Positions 13,603-24,860 of a stretch of DNA of 64,000 bases are shown piece by piece. The number at the start of each line of letters is the position of its first letter. Position 1 is the first letter of the stretch. A program made the translations under genes and the position numbers. The stretch spans positions 2,736,001-2,800,000 of the forward strand of contig JAGFBZ010002245.1 of the NCBI GenBank assembly GCA_018398805.1. Direction: 5' to 3'. The notes beneath the pieces are model-generated. The model was given only the letters and a program-made list of their open reading frames with translations, did not search any database and had not been told where the DNA came from. Origin of the DNA: Hirundichthys speculiger. Its lineage: Eukaryota > Chordata > Actinopteri > Beloniformes > Exocoetidae.

Positions 13603-15030
13603 ATACACACACTTTTCCAAATACACACATTTCCAAATAGTTTTATAAGTGAATTGTGAGATTCAAAAACAGGAAACAAGCCAGTCACCCACAATTAATA
13701 AGTGACATTGTTCAAATCTGGGTTACATTCATATTTACATTGTATTACAGTGCTTTTTAGACTGAAAAGTAGCATTATTATGCAGCACAATAGAAATACT
13801 TTATTGATCCCCGGGGGGAAATTCTGGATAATAATAATAATAACCTCTTGGGCATCTGTTTTGACACCTACAGAGGACTGTTTTTGACAGTAAGGCTCTG
13901 CCCCTTTCCTGTCTGTAGTTTTTACTTAGTTCTGGAAAGCTATTGAAGAATCAAATGTTACAGATGGTGAATGACACCATAGAGACAGATTTATTGTAGC
14001 TCACTGAAAATGACCTTCATGTCCTCTGTCCTTTTCCCTGTTGCTCTCATTTCTTTCATGCCAGCTCTCAAGCTGCCCCTGGGGAAGACCACAGTGATGC
14101 ATTTAGTTGCCAGAGAGACTTTGCCTGAGCCAAATTCCCAAGGTAACCAGCTCTCCGTCTCCCCTCTTTCCTTTCGGGGCTTTTCACACGCTGAAAAAGT
14201 TTACATGTTCTGCTCCAAGCCATTATTTGCTTCTACACATGGCTTATGTTTCGAGAAGAGCCACTGCAAATAATTGGCTCCTTTAAGTGTATTCCCAAGA
14301 TACAGCACATTGTGCAGACTGTACAGTTAATATGAATGACATTTTAATGACAGATTTCTCTTTTCTGAATATGTTGTGAAGTGATTTTAGTTGTAGATTG
14401 AGCATAAGTTGTGAGCAGTTGCAGAAGGCATAGTTTAGTTTATAAAGTAAATACATGTTTACTGTGTACAACTAATAATCTTTGGGCTTCTTAAACAATT
14501 AAAAATGAATGCTTCTTGTATTATTGAAGGTTAATTTAAAAAACACACTTGTTTAGAAGTTCTGTAGTGCAGAACATTGTAAAAGATTCAGAAACTTTCA
14601 AGCGTCATTGTAGGGGTTTTCACTTATGTTGTCACTTATGTCTTTTCACTTACCATGTCATTTGTTGCAGCACGAGGTAAACAGAAGTGATATCCACATT
14701 TTACATTAACAGCTACTTTGCTAACAATGTGAGCACTCGAAGCATATCATTTTGGTCAACACAGTGCTGTGGAGAACAACATAACACTGTGGCCCAACAA
14801 AACCAGGGTGGCCTCTTTTAAGTGAATGAGAGCACTTCAGTTTTTCTGAATGGAACATTCAGTCCACCAGCAGGTTACTGAAATGGTCCTCAGATCACAT
14901 TTACAAGTTAAGGGATATGAAATTACATCTGATCATGTTGTGCTTGATTACTCTGTGTATGTGTCGTGTGTGTCTAGGTCAAAGGAACAGAGAGAAGACG
15001 GGGGAGAGTAACTGCTGTGTCATTCTTTAA
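10565..15030 (+). CDS. ubl3: UBL3, ubiquitin-like protein 3 (exons 2-5 of the coding region)
   Basis: UBL3 is a small ubiquitin-fold protein that is prenylated at its C terminus and sits on the plasma membrane; in mammals it acts as a modifier linked to sorting of proteins into extracellular vesicles (established knowledge). Four exons are visible: 10565-10673, 12578-12664, 14065-14142 and 14978-15030, all with GT donors, AG acceptors and matching phases (phase 1 at each internal junction). They join to 108 residues plus a stop. This equals the known 117-residue protein minus the nine residues of the missing first coding exon. The product begins INLRLILVSGKTKEF, contains NWPMDWEVEQVSS and RETLPEPNSQG, and ends SNCCVIL, so the CAAX-type box CVIL is intact. 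One difference from the mammalian protein as I recall it is valine in place of glutamate in DWEVEQ. No frameshift or stop is present, so the gene looks functional. Confidence 0.95.
10674..12577 (+). other. UBL3 intron 2
   Basis: Non-coding; short A/T runs only. The open frames here show no recognisable family and the stretch is bounded by proper splice sites. Confidence 0.85.
12578..12664 (+). CDS. ubl3: UBL3 exon 3
   Basis: Acceptor TTCTGTCAG, donor GGAG/GTAAGAG. It encodes the segment from DWEVEQVSSPNILRLIYQG to NVTLG, the core helix-strand part of the ubiquitin fold. Phase 1 at both ends. Confidence 0.95.
13556..13603. repeat. (TA)n-(CA)n compound microsatellite
   Basis: An uninterrupted TA run passes directly into ACACACACAC. 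Simple repeat inside UBL3 intron 3. Confidence 0.9.
13792..13833. repeat. LINE 3' tail remnant
   Basis: ACTTTATTGATCCCC followed by GGGGGGAAATTCTGG resembles the antisense 3' end of fish non-LTR retrotransposons (recognition from memory). Only the tail is left; an (ATA)n run follows. Confidence 0.5.
14065..14142 (+). CDS. ubl3: UBL3 exon 4
   Basis: Acceptor CATGCCAG, donor CAAG/GTAACC. It encodes ALKLPLGKTTVMHLVARET and then LPEPNSQ, the last strand of the fold and the start of the flexible tail. Phase 1 at both ends. Confidence 0.95.
14143..14977 (+). other. UBL3 intron 4
   Basis: Non-coding stretch of 835 bases with no repeat or gene that I recognise. Confidence 0.85.
14978..15030 (+). 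CDS. ubl3: UBL3 exon 5, CAAX terminus
   Basis: Acceptor GTGTCTAG. It encodes GQRNREKTGESNCCVIL followed by TAA at 15028-15030. The two adjacent cysteines and the terminal CVIL match the known prenylation site, whose Cys also anchors the protein to membranes in characterised orthologues. Confidence 0.95.
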
Positions 15031-15162
15031 ACACACACCTACGCTGCCAGTCCTCCATCCTTCTCATCTGTTCTTGCCATCAATGTCATGGGCCCTCTGA
15101 GCTTGTCCCCTGTCCTGGAGCTTGTCCCCAAAATGGATATTCATAAAGACAAACGCACATTC

Positions 15163-15182
15163 ACACACACACACACACATTA

Positions 15183-15226
<44 letters not shown>

Positions 15227-15298
15227 CACACACACACACACACATACGTATGTGTATGTATGTATGTGTGTGTGTGTGTGTATATATATGTGTATATG
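15163..15298. repeat. Compound (CA)n(TA)n(CA)n(GT)n microsatellite
   Basis: Successive runs of CA, TA, CA and then GTATGT/GT units. The CA and GT halves are mutually complementary around the ACGTATGT centre, so a long hairpin is possible in the transcript. Confidence 0.9.
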
Positions 15299-16685
15299 CT
15301 TAGACTGATCAAAGACAGAGCTAGGAAGCAGGAAGTTGATTAACAATAGACTTGATTCCTTTTTTGTAATTAATTTCATGTCATGAGTGAAGTTAGAGGA
15401 AGGAACTGGATTTGCATGGTTTTTTTTTTTTTTTTTGCTTCTGTTTTTCCTTCTTAAACCTTCTCTATATCACTTGTGCACATAAGCACACACTCGTGCA
15501 ACATGCGTGCACCCATCCTCAGCCGGTGCGTTTGGTCAGGTTTCACCTGGCTTCTCATCCTAACTGCTTGTCATTGTAATGCAGTGCCCAAATTTGTGTG
15601 TGAGCTCTTGCTATGTCGTACAGCCCGCTGAGAATTTAAACCACTAACAGCTTACCAACATGTACGTCAAGAGTCAGTATCCACATCCAACCATGTGTGT
15701 TTGTGGGAAATCCCTCAGTCCAGCAGCTAAATGCTAATGTGCCTGACCAGAGGAATTCACACACCTGGGTACTCTTTACTGCTCTTATCTTCATGAGCCC
15801 TGAGTGGTCGCAGAAAAGAAGTGACTCCTTTAGCCTAACAAGCAAGCAAATAGACAAACAACCAGTGTTGGGGGTCTCGTTTTGAATATTTATCCATGAC
15901 TTTTGTGACTATGTAATGACAGTCCATGCAGATTACTGACCGACTAGTGTTGTGATTTATTAAAACATTTACGTCAGTTTTCCTCCCTTCCTGGCACACC
16001 TTCCCAGTCTCACCGTGCTCCCTTTTCTATCAGTGTTGTGAAGGATCTCCAACAGTTGCTGCATAAGCAGGGAAATCAACTCAGAATGAAAATGCCCCCT
16101 CCCCGTCTTAATTTACTTCTTTCTCTCTTAATTATTGTTCTGCATTCATGTCCATTTTGCACAACTGAAGCCTATGCTCCATCAGATTAATACAAATGTA
16201 TAAAAGGTTTGTTTTATTTTGTGTTTCCAGTGGAAGTAATGTTCCAAACTAAGGTAACATGTGTAGAATATATTTAATATGAATCTTATATAGAACATGA
16301 TGACTTTAGATCTTGGTGATATACATTATATTGGTGTTTAGTCTATGATTGTGTTTACGGTTAGCCTCTAGCCAGATCACAGTCAATCGCTGATAATGTC
16401 TTGTGCTTAACAGCAGCAAATCTTCCCTAATCATTGATGGACTGAATTTTTATTCTCTTCCTTTTTTTTTTTTTTTTTTAAATTTGTTCATAATTTAATG
16501 TAATCCTTTTTCTTTGTGTTTTTGCTTTAAAGAATTGCTTTGTAACAGCACTAGGTCTTAAAACAATATTGTATTGATCAGGGTTCAAATGTGTACAGAG
16601 ATAAATGTTTTCAAACCAATTGTAAATAGCACTAATGCTTCCCTCTCCCCCTCAAATATTCAAAATGGAATACATCTGTAAACTA

Positions 16686-16691
16686 AATAAA
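16686..16691 (+). terminator. Candidate UBL3 polyadenylation signal
   Basis: A canonical AATAAA about 1.65 kb after the UBL3 stop, followed within 35 bases by T/G-containing sequence. Earlier weak signals exist, so use of this one is inferred. Confidence 0.4.
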
Positions 16692-17099
16692 GGGTATTGA
16701 AGTGCACTTCCTCCTGTCATGATTCATTCTGCAGAAATTGTGTAAAGAAGCTGCCACTGAGCCATGAATTTAAATCCAAATGGAATGATAAACCAGATAT
16801 AAGGTATTTTAGCTGACTTAAGTGTGAGCCTCAAACAACAAAAAACTGAAATTAATTATTGAAAAAAAAAATTATCAAAAATAGTTTGAGGTTAGGATTA
16901 AATCTGTGTTGTAAGCACAGATCATTACAAGTTGTAGAAAGAGGCACTTGGGATCATTTTCCTTAAAGTAGTAAGATCACATTCTGAGATGGTCCAGAGA
17001 TGAGGTATTAATCATTTTCAAGAGAACCATTGAATACATTTATCGTGGTATAATGTATTTTCTCTACGGAAATGGTCTGAATATTTTTGACTCCCAATA

Positions 17100-18447
17100 C
17101 AGTGGGCATTAAAAGGATTCAGACCTCTTTAAATGTTTCAGTTTCTTTGCTGCCTTTTGCTAAAATCAGAAGTTCATTTTATTTCTCAGTAATATGTTAC
17201 ACTCATACTTAACTTGTGTGCTGTCCGTTGCTTCTGAGACCCTTGAGATGGTTCTGCTCCTTCATTGGAGTCCAGCTGTGTTTAATTAAACTGATTGGAC
17301 TTGATGAGGAAAGGCACACACCTGTCTATTTAAAACCTTACAGCTCACAGTGCATGTCAGAGCAAATGAGAATCATGAGGTTGAAGGAACTGCCTAAGGA
17401 GCTCAGAGACAGAACTGTGGCAAGGCACAGATCTGGCAAAGGTTACAAAAGAATTTCTGTAGCACTTAAGGTTCTTAAGAGCACAGTGGCTTCCATAATC
17501 GTTAAATTAAGACGTTTGGGACTACCAGACAAACTGAGCAATCGTGGGAGAAGAGCCTTGGTGAGAGAGGTAAAGAAGAACCCAAAGATCACTGTGGCTG
17601 AGCTCCAGAGATGCAGATGGGAGATGTTTTCAACAAAGTCAACACCTCAGTGCAGGACATATGAAAGCCTGCATAGAGTTTGCCAAAAACACATGAAGGA
17701 CTCCCAGACTATTACAAATAAGATTCTCTGGTCTGATGTGACCAAGATCAAACTTTTTAGCGTTAATTCTAAGAGGTATGTGTGGAGAAAAGCGGGCACT
17801 GCTCATCACCTGCCCAATACAATCCCAACAGTGAAACATGGTGGGGGCAGCATCATACTATGGGGGTGTTTTACATCTGCAGGGACAGGATGACTGGTTG
17901 AAATTAAAGGAAAGATAAATGCAGCCAAGTAGAGAGCTATCCTGACAGGAAACCTCTTCCAGAGTGCTCAGGATCTCTAGACTGGGCAACAAGACAATGA
18001 CCCTAAGCACATAGCTAAAATAACAAAGGTGCGGTTTCGAACAAGTCTGACCATTCTTGACTAGCCCTGACCTAAACCCAATTGAGCATCTCTGGAGAGA
18101 CCTGAAAATGGCTGCCCACCAGTGTTCACCATCCAACTGCAGAGGATCCCAAATCCAGGTGTGAAAAACTTGTTGCATCATTCCCAAGAAGACTCATAGC
18201 TGTACCAGCTCAAACGGGTTCTTCTACTCAATGCTGACAAAAGGGTCTGAATACTGATGACCATGTGATATTTCAGTTTTTCTTTTTTAATACATTTGCA
18301 AAAATTTCTACATTTTTTTTTTTTTTAAATGGGGTGCTGAGTGTACATTAATGAGAAATAAAATGAACTTTTTTGATTTTAGCAAATGGCTGCAATGAAA
18401 CAAAGAGTGAAATTTTTAAGGGACCTGAATATTTTCCATACCCACTG
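17100..18447 (+). mobile_element. Tc1/mariner-family DNA transposon, nearly full length
   Basis: The 1348 bp element starts CAGTGGG and ends CCCACTG, flanked by the TA target duplication (17098-17099 and 18448-18449). The terminal inverted repeats extend about 100 bp with mismatches; both arms share TTTGCTAAAATCA and AAGTTCATTTTATTTCTCA. Inside lies a decayed transposase on the plus strand. Clean ends and TA duplication show a cut-and-paste insertion just downstream of UBL3. Confidence 0.93.
17354..18245 (+). pseudogene. Tc1-like transposase, inactivated
   Basis: The reading frame begins [19 protein letters not shown] and shows the paired-type DNA-binding region ([19 protein letters not shown]), then the catalytic core with [19 protein letters not shown] and [20 protein letters not shown] stop follows at 17891. 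Beyond it, further stops and a frame change interrupt the remainder, where DNDPKH (second catalytic Asp region) and a degraded PKPN-type motif can still be read. Known Tc1 transposases are about 340 residues, so the length fits but several breaks make it non-functional. The middle section between the two DNA-binding subdomains and the core also looks shortened. Confidence 0.9.
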
Positions 18448-18449
18448 TA

Positions 18450-20790
18450 TGAAAGATTATGATGTACTGTGGTAAATTATTAATATTTACTGTATGTGCA
18501 GGATACTAGAGTGAAATGTTTCCTGAAATATAGTAATCTGTCATTAGGCATTTAATAAAAATACAACAGTCTTTCCAGGTTGTGCCTCTTGAGTAAAAGC
18601 TTGGTTTTCTTCGTCAACATTTCTAGAAATGACATTTGACCTGAGTGGAAATCAGAAAGCCCATGGTGACCTGTTCAGGGTGAAGTCCTGCCTCCAGACT
18701 CCTATGACCTGAAAAAGGAAGAAGCTGAATAGTAATAGCATCTTAATAAAATAGCATCTTCACTGCTATATTCTGCATCAGAATTTTGCAAATGAACATC
18801 TAAACATGTCTGATGAGTTTTGGAAATAATTCAAAGAAAAGTCTTTCACTTATTGAGCACAAGGTGGACCCATCACGCTTTCAGCTTGTGATACAAGATG
18901 AAAAAAAAAAAAAAGAAAATGTAAAATCTGAGCGCAATCTATACAGATAAAGTGAACATATCAAAGAAGGTGAGTTCGGTAATGGGATTATGGTCTTGGC
19001 CACACAAATGATCATCTTGGAGGGAAAAAAAAACTTCTGATCTTCTTTAAGAAGTGTTTGGGGAAGGTGATGTCAAAAAATGGATTTCAGTCAAATGTTT
19101 AGCTAAGTGCACTTTTTATCTCAGAGACTGAAGTTTTGCAGTTGGCTTGGTATATTTGTTTATTTTCTTCCATTCTCTAAAAATGATGGGTTTATATGTA
19201 TAAAAATAAGCTGTCCATTGTTCAACTCTGGAAATTATTCATTGTTTACGTTTCTCTGAATCTGGAACCAGGAACTCCAGACTTTGTTCGAGGACAGGAA
19301 TACAGTCTCAGTCTGTTGTCTTTTTTTTTCCTTCACCAAGGCAAGACGTGAGGCAGAGGTATGAAGTTGGGGTTTGTCAGTTTTTTTTTTTTTTTTTTTT
19401 TAGCAAGAGTTAAAAAAAAAAGAAGAAGAAAGAAACAGAAAATCACTATGTTCTACACAATGTAAAATCACATCCCAAGGAGATGGAACCTTGACAAAGG
19501 AAATGCCCATTGTATTTTGGCATGAACTGGAATCATGTATGTAAAAATTGTGAAGTACAGCTTTGGCCTTTGTGGACATTTTTCTCTCTAAATTCTTATT
19601 TTCTTACTGTGAGAGTGTAAAGTTTTCAGCTCATGTTTTCCAGAGTTACTCCAAAAAAAGATAATTGCTTCTTTTCATCTGATTTAGCATCTAAGCTGAT
19701 CAAGTTTCTGTGCAAGAGACACAAAAATCAAAATTGCTTAATTTTATATGACAAGCATGTGATGATATGAAGTTATTTGTTCAGTTTCCACAGCAGTGGG
19801 TAGGGCAAAATACAGCTGAAAGGAAAACTCTCCCCCCCCATGGACTTGGTTAATTGTACAATGGACAAACAATGTTATGCATGGTTTCAGAAAAAAAAAT
19901 AGCTTGTGACATGGCAGCATAGCAAGAGCGGACCTCTGAAAAGCTGTTTTATTCACAGATGAAGACTGCACCTCTGTATGTACCCCCCCCCCTCCCCCCC
20001 ATTTGACACCAACCTTTCCTACTTCCTGTTTTCATCCCTCCCTTCTCCCTGCACTCATGCTGAGTTCAGCATGACTACAGAAAGTAGGGCCACATATTCA
20101 TCATGAATATAACCATTCTCTCTTCGTGGTCTGTGTGCAGACATAGATAGCTTTACTTTCAGAAAGCCCAGTCAAAAGTGTAATTCTTTTAGTTTTTAAG
20201 CCATACAAAATTGTTGTAACTTGGCCTTTGAGGACAAGTTTAATGCTTCTCAGACAGTTTAACTGTTCAGCAATGTTCAAGTAAAAATCTTGCTGTGCCA
20301 TTAAAGTGTGTGACATTTACAGATGTTAATATGAATGAAGATCTGCTTCTGACACTCAGTCCACAAGATGTTAAACTAATTGAATGAACAAGTGAAACTC
20401 TTTTACAGAGTTGCTACTCATATGTGTTAAGTTCATATGTTTGTGTGAAATGTATGGCCAAAATATGATTATGGTTTAAGATCATATCCAAACACTAGTC
20501 AAGGCATGATTTCATGGTTAGGTGTGTTACTTTCTTGTAGCTCAACAAGAAGATTGAGGAAGGATTGACGGTGCCATCTTGTGGCCAAATGCCTTTATTG
20601 CACCTTATTAAGCAACTATGCCGAGCTAAAAAAGCACACAAACATTTTTCCTCTTTCCTCCTTTGAAGGGTGTATTGTGTTTCATGTAACTTTGACGGGA
20701 AAATGTTAAAATCTAATATGTTGAAATCTATATTAAATGTGAAATAAACACTTAAGGTGTACGTTTCCAGTTATAACAGTGATTTCATTC
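18450..20790. other. Intergenic, no gene recognised
   Basis: AT-rich sequence with short A, T and C homopolymers (for example the C-rich run at 19983-20000). No coding similarity, RNA gene or full transposon was recognised. Confidence 0.6.
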
Positions 20791-22443
20791 TACAACCTGA
20801 ATTCCAGAAAAGTTGGGACATTTTTAAAATTTGAATAAAGGAGGCAGCACGGTGGCTTAGTGGTTAGCACTGTTGCCTCACAGCTAGAAGGTTCCTGGTT
20901 TGAACCTGGGGGGGGGGTCCTGGATTGAACCTCGGGGCCTTTCTGTGTGGAGTTTGCATGTTCTCCCCGTGCTTGCGTGGGTTTCCTCCGGGTACTCCGG
21001 CTTCCTCCCACAGTCCAAAGACATGCATGTCAGGTTAATTGATAATTCCAAATTGCCCATAGGGTGTGAATGTGAGTGTGAATGGTTGTATGTCTGTATA
21101 AGTGACCCTGCGATGGACTGGCGACCTGTACAGGGTGTACCCCTGCCTTTCGCCCGTAGACAGCTGGGATAGGCTCCAGCAGATCCCCGTGACCCTTCAA
21201 GGATGAAACGGGTATAGATAATGGATGGATGGATGAATAAAAGGAAAACTAAAAGACTTCACCTGAGCCAATATTTTATTCACAACAGAACATTGATAAC
21301 AAATGTTTTAAGTGGAAGATTTTACACCTTTATCCACTAAAGGAGCTCCATTCAAATTTGATACCTGTTACAGATCTCACAATAGTTGGAACAGTGGCAA
21401 CAAATGGCTGAAAAAGCAGGAAATTTAAAAAGATTCAGCTGTGAGAACATCTAGCAACTAATGACGTTATCTGATATCAGGTGTGTAACATGATTAGCTA
21501 TAAAAGGGATATCACCAAGCGCAGGGCTCCCACTAAAAATGAAGAGCAGCAGTCGTTCCCTTTTGTAAATAGTTTTTCTTATTTTTTCCTCGTTGCCAGG
21601 CCTTGTCAGTAGTCTGCTCCGAAAATGACCGTCTGAAATGTTTAAGGAGCATTAATTGACACACGAGTGCTTCCAGGATTTGATTAGTTAATTTACAGCT
21701 GTTCACGTGAAGTGTGCATGATGTTGTTGGTATCTTCAATAGGCCTACCCATAAAACAGATTTTCAACAAATTCTGCTGAGGTGGTATTTTTTTCTTAGT
21801 TTCAAGAATTTATTTACAATTGTGATGAATTCAAAAATCATAAAAGGCGGTGTGGTCTTCCTCTTTGTAGAAAGATCAATTTGATTTAAATTCAGTCTTG
21901 CAGTTCAATCTCAGAAATTCAGCCTCACAGTCCAGAAGATCAACTGAAGAGATTTGGGTCCCAGTGCAACTAAAGTATTATATTATTTCCATGTTATTTC
22001 CTTTATTATAATTATTATTATTATTATAGACCTATAGAGAACATTTGGTACATCATTAAATGAAAAATATGTCAAAGACGACCACAAACTCCTCAGCAGC
22101 TGGAAGCCTATGTCAGACAAGAATGGGGCCAAATTCCAGCATCAAAACTCCAGAAACTCATAACCTCGATGCCCAGACGTCTTCAAACTGTTCTGAGAAG
22201 AAGAAGAGATGCTCCACCATGGTAAACATGCCCCTGTCCAACTATTCAGAGACCTGTAGCAGGTATCACATTTAAAATGAGCCCATTTTGTGCATAAAAT
22301 TGTAAAATTTCTCAGTTTAAAGATTTATGTTATCTATGTTCAGTTGTGAATAAAATATTGGTTCATATGATTTGAAAGTCTTTTTCTTTATTTGAATAAA
22401 ATGAAACCGAAAAGTTCCAACTTTTCCAGGAATTTGGGTTGTA
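20791..22443. mobile_element. TA-flanked DNA transposon remnant with SINE in its left end
   Basis: The left end TACAACCTGAATTCC and the right end GGAATTTGGGTTGTA form inverted repeats that continue inward (AAAAGTTGGGAC against GTTCCAACTTTT; later CAATATTTTATTCACAAC on both sides). The ends carry TA, as for Tc1/mariner-type insertions. The plus strand at 22030-22260 resembles the degraded C-terminal part of a transposase (fragments KPMSDKNGAKF and MPRRLQTVLRR-like). I recognise the terminal sequence as a common fish family but do not name it. A SINE (20840-21233) splits the left repeat. Confidence 0.75.
20840..21233 (+). mobile_element. tRNA-headed SINE with (GGAT)n tail
   Basis: The 394 bp unit is flanked by a perfect 8-base target duplication, TGAATAAA (20832-20839 and 21234-21241). 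The head has an A-box-like TGGCTTAGTGG (20853-20863) and a B-box-like GGTTTGAACC (20897-20906), as in tRNA-derived SINEs. The body contains GGAGTTTGCATGTTCTCCCC and the tail GATAGGCTCCAGC ending in ATGGATGGATG, a tail shared with fish L2-type LINEs as I recall. Only the target duplication and promoter boxes are directly shown. Confidence 0.85.
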
Positions 22444-23375
22444 GATGAAATATAATAATTTAGGCCACTCATATGTCATGATCAAAGGAAAAAATGAATT
22501 AACTGACTGAAGGGTAGATGTTTTTTAAACATTCAACTTCAAGTCAGTGCATAATTAATTATCTTATATTTTGTGTATTTACAAACTCTTATCTTCTAAA
22601 GGAGCAGCATTATTTTGTGTCTTACACAAAGGCTGATATCTGGCCTGAGAAGTCCTTCCTGCCACCTGCTGGTCAGCAACTCTAACTAAACACATACAGC
22701 ATAAGCATCTGTGACCATAAATCCTAGAACTGTCAGATTTAGTTGTCTTCCTACTGCTTTACAAATATTAATAGCTAATTTTCTGTTATGATGTATCGAC
22801 CGTTGAAAAAAAAAAACAAAAAAAAAACAAACAAGAGACATGATTTGAATTTCCATATTGACTCAAATTATTATGCAAGCACTTGTCAACTACAAAATGT
22901 GATCACTAAACATTCCTCAGTGTGATTTGGTGACAGCAGAATTTGGCTGGGTTTCTCTGATGTTACCTTTTTTTGCCTCTGAATCCAGTGTCTGAATATT
23001 ACCTGGATTTCTCTGGTTCTCAGGGAGTAGATGAATGGTTTATCAGTGGAGGGAAGACACTGGAAGAGAAGGATTGTGACTATTCACCTGTCTAAGGTCA
23101 TTCTGAACTTAGGAAAGTATTGTGCAGAGTAAACAAAGAAATGTAATCACCATGGAGTATCCGGAGAAAAAAAGATTGAGAGGAAGTTACAGAGCTTACA
23201 CATAAGAATGATAAAATGTATTTTTTTTTCCACCTGAGAGGAAAGCAGATGGCAAGATATTGGTCCACAGCCATGCTTAGTAAAATCAGGGAGTTCAAGC
23301 TGCCAAAGTAGTGAATCATGCGCCTCTGGAAAAGACAAACTCAAGACTGCCATCCTTCCACCAATAATGACCAAT

Positions 23376-24181
23376 ATGTTTTGGTCAATCAAACTTTATT
23401 TATATAGCACTTTCAGTACAAAAGGCAGCACAAAGTGCTTTACAAAGTAAAAGTAGAGTTGCTCCCACCCATTTGCCCATCCCCTTCCCCTCCACCCCTA
23501 ATCCCCATTAATGATTACACATGTGTAATCAAAGAAATAAAGATATGGATAGAATGGCTGGGCACAGAAGAACCAGAGAGGGAACACTATCACAGTATCA
23601 TAGTGAGCTGTCTGCATCGGAAGCGGGTGTGACCCAGTTGCCTGGTAAGGGGCCAAAACTGAAAATCTAAATCAGGATAAAACGGGGCATGAGTTAAAAG
23701 CCAAAATAAATAGGTGGGTCAACATTCTCTGCAGCTCTCAAGTTCCCCAGCAGGCTGTTCCATAGTCGTGGGGGTTGTTTGTCTACATGTGGCCCTGCAA
23801 TGGACTGGTGACCTGTCCAGGTTGTACCCCTGCCTTTCCCCCAAAGAGAGCTGGGATAGGCTCTAGCAGATCCCTGTGACCCTGTATAGGATTAAATGGG
23901 TATAGATAATGGATGAACAATTAAAAAGGTCATCAATTGGCCGTGTGTCCTCAGAAGACATGGCCATGTACAGCTGCGTGTCATCAGCATAGCTGTGAAA
24001 ACTAATGCCATGTTGTCAAATGACATCACCAAGAGGATGCATCTATAAATTAAAAAGAATTGGGTTGAAAATTAATCCTTGGGGCACACTGCATTTGACT
24101 TCATGGATCCCTGGGGAGCATGTATCCATACTTACCAGAAATCTATCTGTGAGATAGAACTGGAACCAGTTAAAAAGAGGC
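23376..24181. repeat. Dispersed repeats inserted in the receptor pseudogene
   Basis: The block begins TCAATCAAACTTTATTTATA, which read on the minus strand is a retroelement tail ending in TAAATAAAGTTTGATTGA. Around 23770-23920 there is a degraded copy of the L2-tailed SINE end (TGGACTGGTGACCTGTCC, GGGATAGGCTCTAGC). From 23950 to 24180 lies another common fish repeat with GTGTCATCAGCATAGCTGTG and TTGGGGCACACTGCA. These names rest on recognition; the insertion within a receptor frame is seen directly. Confidence 0.65.
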
Positions 24182-24860
24182 TGTTGGGGAAAAAATAAGA
24201 TCCGATCTTGATGAGAAAATCAGAATAGAATTTATTACAGAGAAAAAAAAGACAGACATACAGATACTTGTGCGCACAAGGAGAGCGACCAGCCACCACT
24301 CCGCAGAGTGCTGGCTGATGACTCTGCAGATACAAAGATGAAGCTGATCTTTATACCAAGACAGCAAGGTGTTACAGGTTTGCATACAGAGTGTAGACAC
24401 AGCAGGTGGTGGTGGAGGCAGAGACAGTTGCCTTAGCCATTTGTCTGCAAACAGACTGATTGAGTTTAGGGATGTCATACAGAGGCATTTGTTTAAAACA
24501 GACTGATTGAGTTTAGCAATGTTAAACAGTCCTTTGATCAAGAAGTTATTTAGTTGATGCTAATTGAATTTAGGAAAACACAGCTGACCCCTGCCGTGTC
24601 TCCTAGATCAATGAGCCACAGCCGACCCCCGTGCTTTGCCTTTTGTCAGACATTTGGTCTCGTTGACTATGATGTGTATTGGTCTTGTTAAGAAAGGCAT
24701 CACTTTTAAACATATTGTTAAACACAAATAACAAAATTACAAGATGGAATAAACCAAATAAAAATTTCCTCCACAAGGCCAACCAGGTGCCTGAGTCTAG
24801 AAGGATTGGGTGATCTACCCTGTTTATAAATTTTGGTAAGGCCACTGTTGTAAAGCCTGA
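24182..24860 (-). mobile_element. Candidate solo LTR (minus strand)
   Basis: Read on the minus strand, the block has a TATA-like GGTATAAAGATCAGC near 24343-24357, an AATAAA near 24228 and an end CCCCAACA at 24182, which together resemble the U3-R-U5 layout of a retroviral-type LTR. It interrupts a dispersed repeat at 24181. No second LTR, gag or pol was seen and the upstream edge is uncertain. A 20-base direct repeat (AACAGACTGATTGAGTTTAG) occurs twice inside, near 24441 and 24498. Confidence 0.4.

Larger units (their letters stand above)
12665..14064 (+). other. UBL3 intron 3
   Basis: Non-coding. It holds a (TA)n/(CA)n microsatellite at about 13556-13603 and a LINE-tail remnant at 13792-13833. 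Confidence 0.85.
15031..16710 (+). other. ubl3: Probable UBL3 3' untranslated region
   Basis: UBL3 mRNAs have long 3' untranslated regions (established knowledge). Here the sequence after the stop is non-coding, carries a large CA/TA/GT microsatellite at 15163-15298, and ends plausibly at the AATAAA at 16686-16691. The extent is inferred from that signal alone. Confidence 0.5.
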
